Source of the DNA: Bacillota bacterium | GTDB lineage: Bacteria > Bacillota > Clostridia > Christensenellales > Aristaeellaceae | Assembly: GCA_023413135.1 (NCBI GenBank) | Contig: JAEZQK010000053.1 | Coordinates: forward strand, 1 to 8,839 | DNA length: 8,839 bases | Reading direction: 5' to 3' | In this document: positions 5,599 through 8,839 of the stretch, piece by piece | Layout: each line of letters begins with the position of its first letter | Position numbering within the stretch: the stretch's first letter is position 1 | Made by a program: the position numbers and the translations under genes | The notes under the pieces: model-generated | What the model saw: the letters and a program-made list of their open reading frames with translations, nothing else | What the model was told of the DNA's origin: nothing | Database searches by the model: none

Positions 5599-7680
5599 AT
5601 GGAAGGGGCTTTTCATATGCCGTCAACGTATCCCGCCGACCTCGTCAATCCGATGATCGGTACGATCTCCCACTTGCTTGTAAGCACCGTCCCCATGGCG
5701 ATGCTGCCTCACGGCGCGGCGAAGACCTACCCCCTGGCCTCAAGCCATCCCGATTATTTCTGCAATAGTAAAACCTGCGGTTTTCCCATCGGGAAGGCTT
5801 CTCTGCTGCCGGGCACGGAGCAAGGTTTCGCGGAGCACATCGACCATTCACGGGCCACGTACCGCTGCTATGCGCACCGTATCGAGATGGAGGATGCCGA
5901 TATCGTGGTAGAGGCTACCGTCACACACCACGGGTATCTATACCGGTTCACCGGTGCCCGCCGGCTGCTGCTGCGCTGCACCGGCGGGGAGTTGACCGCG
6001 TCGGGGGCCGGGCTGCGCATCCGGTTTCCGCTGCCCGGCGCCGGGCGTGGCGCAGCGCAGTACGTGCTGCTCCTAATCGGAGACGGCGCGCGGGTACACA
6101 GCACAGGCGTGGAGCAGGCCATTATAACGCTTAACGGCGATACGGAATGCCGGGCAGCGGTGTCTTATCTCTCCTTTGACAGGGCGGAGCAGAGCCTGGC
6201 GCTGGAACTGAAGGGCCGGGCCTTTGAAACGGTTTCCGCCACCGCGCGGGACATTTGGAACAATCTGCTGGGCAGGGTCCGCGTAACGGGCAACACCCAT
6301 GATAAACAGGTGGTTTTTTACACCGCCCTCTATCGCGCCTTTCAGCGAATGACGGACTACAGCGAGCACGGCGCTTACTTCGGATATGACGGAGAATCAC
6401 ACGAAGGAGCCTTTTTTTACACCGGAGACGGCTTATGGGACACCTTCCGCTGCATGCATCCGCTGCAACTGCTCCTGGATACCAGGCGCCAGGCCGATAT
6501 CGTGGAGAGCTACAACCTCATGTACCGGCAGAGTGGCCTGATGCCCAGCTTTCCCGCCTTTGGTGTAGATGCGCCGGTCATGATCGGCTTTCACGCTGCC
6601 CCGCTTTTCCTGGACAGCTACGTAAAAAATTTGCCGGTGGATTACCAAACAGCATACGCGGGCATCCGCAAAAACGCATTGACACAGTCGATGCTGCCCT
6701 GGCACTGCAACACGCCCGCTACCGCGCTGGACCGCTGCTATATGCAGAAGGGATTCTTTCCCGCGCTTAAAAAGGGGGAAACGGAGAGCGAAACGCTGGT
6801 GCACAAATTTGAAAAGCGCCAGGCCGTATCCGTGACGCTGGAGCATGCTTACGACGATTGGTGCGTCGCGCAGCTTGCTTTGCACCTTAAGCACGAGGAA
6901 GATTACCGGCTGTTTTCACGCCGTGCGCTTAATTACAAAAACCTATATCACCCTGAGCTCGGCTTTATGGCTCCCAAGAGCGCAGACGGCGCATGGGTGG
7001 AGGGCTTTCACCCCAAATGGAGCGGCGGAGCCGGCGGGCGGGATTATTTTACGGAAAACAACACATGGACGTACACCTGGTCGGTCCTCCACGATCCAGA
7101 GGGGCTGGCGGCGCTGATGGGGGGAAAAGAGGCTGCCGTCCAAAGGCTGGACGCATTGTTTGCGGAGGGGTTTAACGGCGGCGAAGGCAACAAGTATGGC
7201 TACCTGGCCCAGTACCCCGACGCCACGGGACTGATGGGGCAATTCGCAATGGGCAACGAGCCGTCGTTCCACATCCCATATCTGTATGATTACTTCGGCT
7301 GCCCATGGAAGGCGCAAAAGCGTCTGCGTGACTTAATGGACATCTGGTTTACCAATTCTCCCACCGGCATTTGCGGCGACGAAGACGGCGGGGCCATGTC
7401 CAGTTGGTTCGTGTTCTCGGCGCTTGGATTTTACCCTGTGTGCCCAGGCAAGCCTGATTACGCTATCGGCACCCCGCTGTTCGATTCGGTTGAGATCAAG
7501 CTGGAGAACGGGAATGTTTTCGCAGTGGAAAGCCCCGGCGCAGGCGAAGGAAAACGGTACATCCAGTCCGCGGTCTTGAACGGAGCGGCGCTGAAGAAGC
7601 CGTTCCTTTCACATGATGATATCATGGCGGGCGGGACGTTACGGCTTATGATGGGCGAACACCCCAATACGCAATGGTAA
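5599..7680 (+). CDS. GH92 family glycosidase, probable cytoplasmic alpha-mannosidase
   Basis: GH92 enzymes are calcium-dependent, inverting exo-alpha-mannosidases. The N-terminal sandwich domain starts with VNPMIGT (16-22) and contains EHIDHSRA. The catalytic (alpha/alpha)6 part carries the family signatures: GDGLWDTFR, then FTENNTWTYTW with E486 where the general acid is expected, GNEPSFHIPYLYDYF (E554) and GDEDGGAMSSW with D594 and D596 at the catalytic-base position, then FSALGFYPVCPG. At 693 aa with no signal peptide it is shorter than secreted Bacteroidetes homologues (usually over 700 aa with a leader) and should be cytoplasmic. Oddities: the common EGNxWQY reads ENNTWTY and GNEPSHH reads GNEPSFH, so the linkage specificity may differ. 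Start: ATG 5599 has GAAGGA 11 nt upstream; in-frame ATG 5617 has GGAAGGGG 8 nt upstream and is at least as likely. It is transcribed away from the regulator gene. Substrate linkage is not readable from sequence. Confidence 0.92.
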   Translation: MEGAFHMPSTYPADLVNPMIGTISHLLVSTVPMAMLPHGAAKTYPLASSHPDYFCNSKTCGFPIGKASLLPGTEQGFAEHIDHSRATYRCYAHRIEMEDADIVVEATVTHHGYLYRFTGARRLLLRCTGGELTASGAGLRIRFPLPGAGRGAAQYVLLLIGDGARVHSTGVEQAIITLNGDTECRAAVSYLSFDRAEQSLALELKGRAFETVSATARDIWNNLLGRVRVTGNTHDKQVVFYTALYRAFQRMTDYSEHGAYFGYDGESHEGAFFYTGDGLWDTFRCMHPLQLLLDTRRQADIVESYNLMYRQSGLMPSFPAFGVDAPVMIGFHAAPLFLDSYVKNLPVDYQTAYAGIRKNALTQSMLPWHCNTPATALDRCYMQKGFFPALKKGETESETLVHKFEKRQAVSVTLEHAYDDWCVAQLALHLKHEEDYRLFSRRALNYKNLYHPELGFMAPKSADGAWVEGFHPKWSGGAGGRDYFTENNTWTYTWSVLHDPEGLAALMGGKEAAVQRLDALFAEGFNGGEGNKYGYLAQYPDATGLMGQFAMGNEPSFHIPYLYDYFGCPWKAQKRLRDLMDIWFTNSPTGICGDEDGGAMSSWFVFSALGFYPVCPGKPDYAIGTPLFDSVEIKLENGNVFAVESPGAGEGKRYIQSAVLNGAALKKPFLSHDDIMAGGTLRLMMGEHPNTQW

Positions 7681-7719
7681 GCAAGCAGTAAATTCTTCCG
7701 GTGGGAATGATCAAAACGC

Positions 7720-7748
7720 TGGACAAGGCAGCCGCCCGGCGGTATGAT
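7720..7748 (+). promoter_or_regulatory. Predicted internal promoter before the 260-aa gene
   Basis: TGGACA (7720-7725) and TATGAT (7743-7748) are 17 nt apart and each has five of six consensus bases. Transcription would start near 7755, 32 nt before ATG 7787. The gene could therefore be expressed both from this site and by readthrough from the GH92 promoter. The GC-rich spacer (ccgcccggcgg) may weaken it. Confidence 0.5.
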
Positions 7749-7786
7749 GGAATCAATCACTCCATCCTGCCATTGGGAGGACAACC

Positions 7787-8569
7787 ATGTATACGATCCA
7801 GGTTCTTGACGCCGCCGGCAAGGTAAAAAAGTCCGCCTCCGGGCCTGACTATGTGCGGTTTTTGTATACCAAGGCTTATGAAGAAGGCGACAGCATCGCC
7901 TTTTTTTCAGACGCGGAGCATTGTGTGGTACAGGTGGATCAGGCAGTGCCTGAGGCGCCCGTCTATCTGCCCGGAAAGCAGCTCACCTACCGCATCCCCA
8001 AGGGGGATTTTGCCCTCGCCTACCCGCCCCAGGCCTTTGCGGGGGATATGCACATTCTGCAGATCCGCCCTGTATCTATCGATGAATTGCGCGCACACCG
8101 CAACCTGGCCCTGAATCCCCTCGACCAGCGCTTTTATGAAGGCTGCTTCCCCCACGCCACCGCCAATGTGGAAACCCGGGATGAGCCTGCTTTTTTTGCC
8201 CGCAGCGTCATAGATGGGCTGAAGTTCAACCATAGCCACGGCAACTGGCCCTTCCAATCCTGGGGCATCGGCGGCAGGGATGACGCACAGATCACGATCC
8301 ATTTCGGAAGAACCGTCCGTATTGATGAAGTGGCTTTGACCCTGCGGGCCGATTTCCCCCATGACAGCTGGTGGAAGCATGGAATGCTGACGTTCTCCGA
8401 CGGGCAGCAAATGACGCTCTCCTTTGAAAAGACGGCGGATACACAGTACTTCCCCATTGGAGAACATTTGGTGGAATGGGTCCGCCTGTCGGATCTGAAA
8501 AAAGCGAAGGATTTGTCCCCCTTCCCCGCGCTTACCGAATGGGAAGTGTTCGGGCAGGAAATAGTGTGA
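7787..8569 (+). CDS. Probable carbohydrate-binding protein, discoidin-like C-terminal domain
   Basis: A 260-aa protein with no signal peptide and no membrane segment, so probably cytoplasmic. Residues 1-100 look like a small beta domain (MYTIQVLDAAGK, EEGDSIAFFSD, VYLPGKQLTYRIP). From NLALNP (106-111) the sequence resembles the galactose-binding/discoidin fold: the NLA opening, PHATANVETR, ARSVIDG (138-144), HGNWPFQSWGIGGRDDAQITIHFG, then VALTLRADFPHDSWW (about 182-196), LTFSDG and the closing WVRLSDL...PFPALTEWEVFG. Such domains bind sugars, but no catalytic motif is visible. GGGAGG lies six bases before the ATG, fixing the start. It lies 106 nt after the GH92 stop on the same strand and may work with that enzyme, for instance as a sugar-binding partner, although that is inference. 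Related proteins occur as unassigned neighbours of sugar-degradation genes; I give no gene symbol. Confidence 0.8.
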   Translation: MYTIQVLDAAGKVKKSASGPDYVRFLYTKAYEEGDSIAFFSDAEHCVVQVDQAVPEAPVYLPGKQLTYRIPKGDFALAYPPQAFAGDMHILQIRPVSIDELRAHRNLALNPLDQRFYEGCFPHATANVETRDEPAFFARSVIDGLKFNHSHGNWPFQSWGIGGRDDAQITIHFGRTVRIDEVALTLRADFPHDSWWKHGMLTFSDGQQMTLSFEKTADTQYFPIGEHLVEWVRLSDLKKAKDLSPFPALTEWEVFGQEIV

Positions 8570-8839
8570 CGAAAATAGATATCGATGGCAGATAAGCGTT
8601 CGCCACAGGCATTTGAATCTTTCCTTTGACCACATACATAACGATGCCGTAGGGGCGATTATCAATCGCCCGCCAAGTAACATATCCTGACCGCAACATG
8701 CGGGCGATTGATAATGCGAATCAAGGGTAGAAAATAAACAGATGAAGGGAGCCAAAACCAAAAGGACAAACGTGCGATGGCGTAGAAAAGTTCTTTTGTG
8801 TGGAAAGAACAGCTCATCACGCTATACTGCACCGTTTGT
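8570..8839. other. Intergenic tail with no gene
   Basis: No coding region with a ribosome binding site and sensible protein sequence starts here. Besides the REP-like repeats, GTTCTTT (8790-8796) and AAAGAAC (8804-8810) form a perfect 7-bp stem with a 7-nt loop, without a T run. The strand on which the next gene lies cannot be told from this window. Confidence 0.5.
8646..8715. repeat. REP-like palindrome with an inverted second copy
   Basis: GCCGTAGGGGCG (8646-8657) begins a hairpin whose stem is GGGCGATT with AATCGCCC around the loop ATC (8653-8671). The 16-bp word ATTATCAATCGCCCGC (8658-8673) recurs exactly inverted at 8700-8715. No T run follows, so it does not look like a terminator for the gene ending at 8569. 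The first 12 bp match the minus strand of the repeat at 43-54, so the same repeat family flanks the locus on both sides in opposite orientation. Confidence 0.6.

Noticed and set aside
8646..8715. Inverted repeats as a possible CRISPR array
   Set aside because: There are only two inverted copies, with no regular spacing and no direct repeats.
7907..8761. Minus-strand open frame of 284 codons across the 260-aa gene and the tail
   Set aside because: It overlaps a well-supported plus-strand gene and runs through REP-like repeats; its translation resembles no domain and no ribosome binding site precedes it.

Overview
The window looks like one complete glycan-uptake and degradation locus from a bacterium of the Bacillota, probably an uncultured Clostridia-type anaerobe. 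The reasons are an LplB/LplC-type sugar ABC transporter with a large solute-binding protein, a GntR-LacI hybrid regulator, strong GGAGG-type ribosome binding sites, moderately GC-rich DNA and short palindromic intergenic repeats. The taxonomic placement is inference; no rRNA or marker gene is present.

Layout. Positions 1-60 carry a GC-rich palindromic repeat that may also end the operon transcribed from the right. On the minus strand, reading from high to low coordinates, come a GntR-type regulator with a sugar-sensing domain (4347-5468), a secreted solute-binding protein (2096-3838) and two sugar-ABC permeases (982-1905 and 82-969). A terminator-like hairpin and a strong predicted promoter (4122-4150) separate the regulator from the transporter operon, whose leader would be about 275 nt long. 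On the plus strand a GH92 family alpha-mannosidase-like enzyme (5599-7680) is followed by a 260-aa protein with a discoidin/galactose-binding-like C-terminal half (7787-8569). The right end (8570-8839) has no gene and holds REP-like palindromes.

How the parts fit. The transporter should capture a mannose-containing glycoside and import it, probably using an ATPase encoded elsewhere because none is present here. The GH92 protein has no signal peptide and would act on the imported sugar in the cytoplasm. The regulator would sense sugar and control both arms: a 9-bp motif, TTGACGYAA, occurs at the -35 of the GH92 promoter and twice, in inverted orientation, in the leader of the transporter operon. 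The mannoside substrate is inferred from the GH92 family, not shown.

The most unusual DNA features are (i) two related MITE-like palindromic elements, 164 bp and 72 bp, one of them between the binding-protein gene and the first permease gene; (ii) predicted GH92 and regulator promoters that share the same -10 bases on opposite strands; and (iii) a structured leader ahead of the transporter. I see no CRISPR array, tRNA, rRNA, phage gene, toxin or defence system, and no clear evidence of a wholly new type of system.
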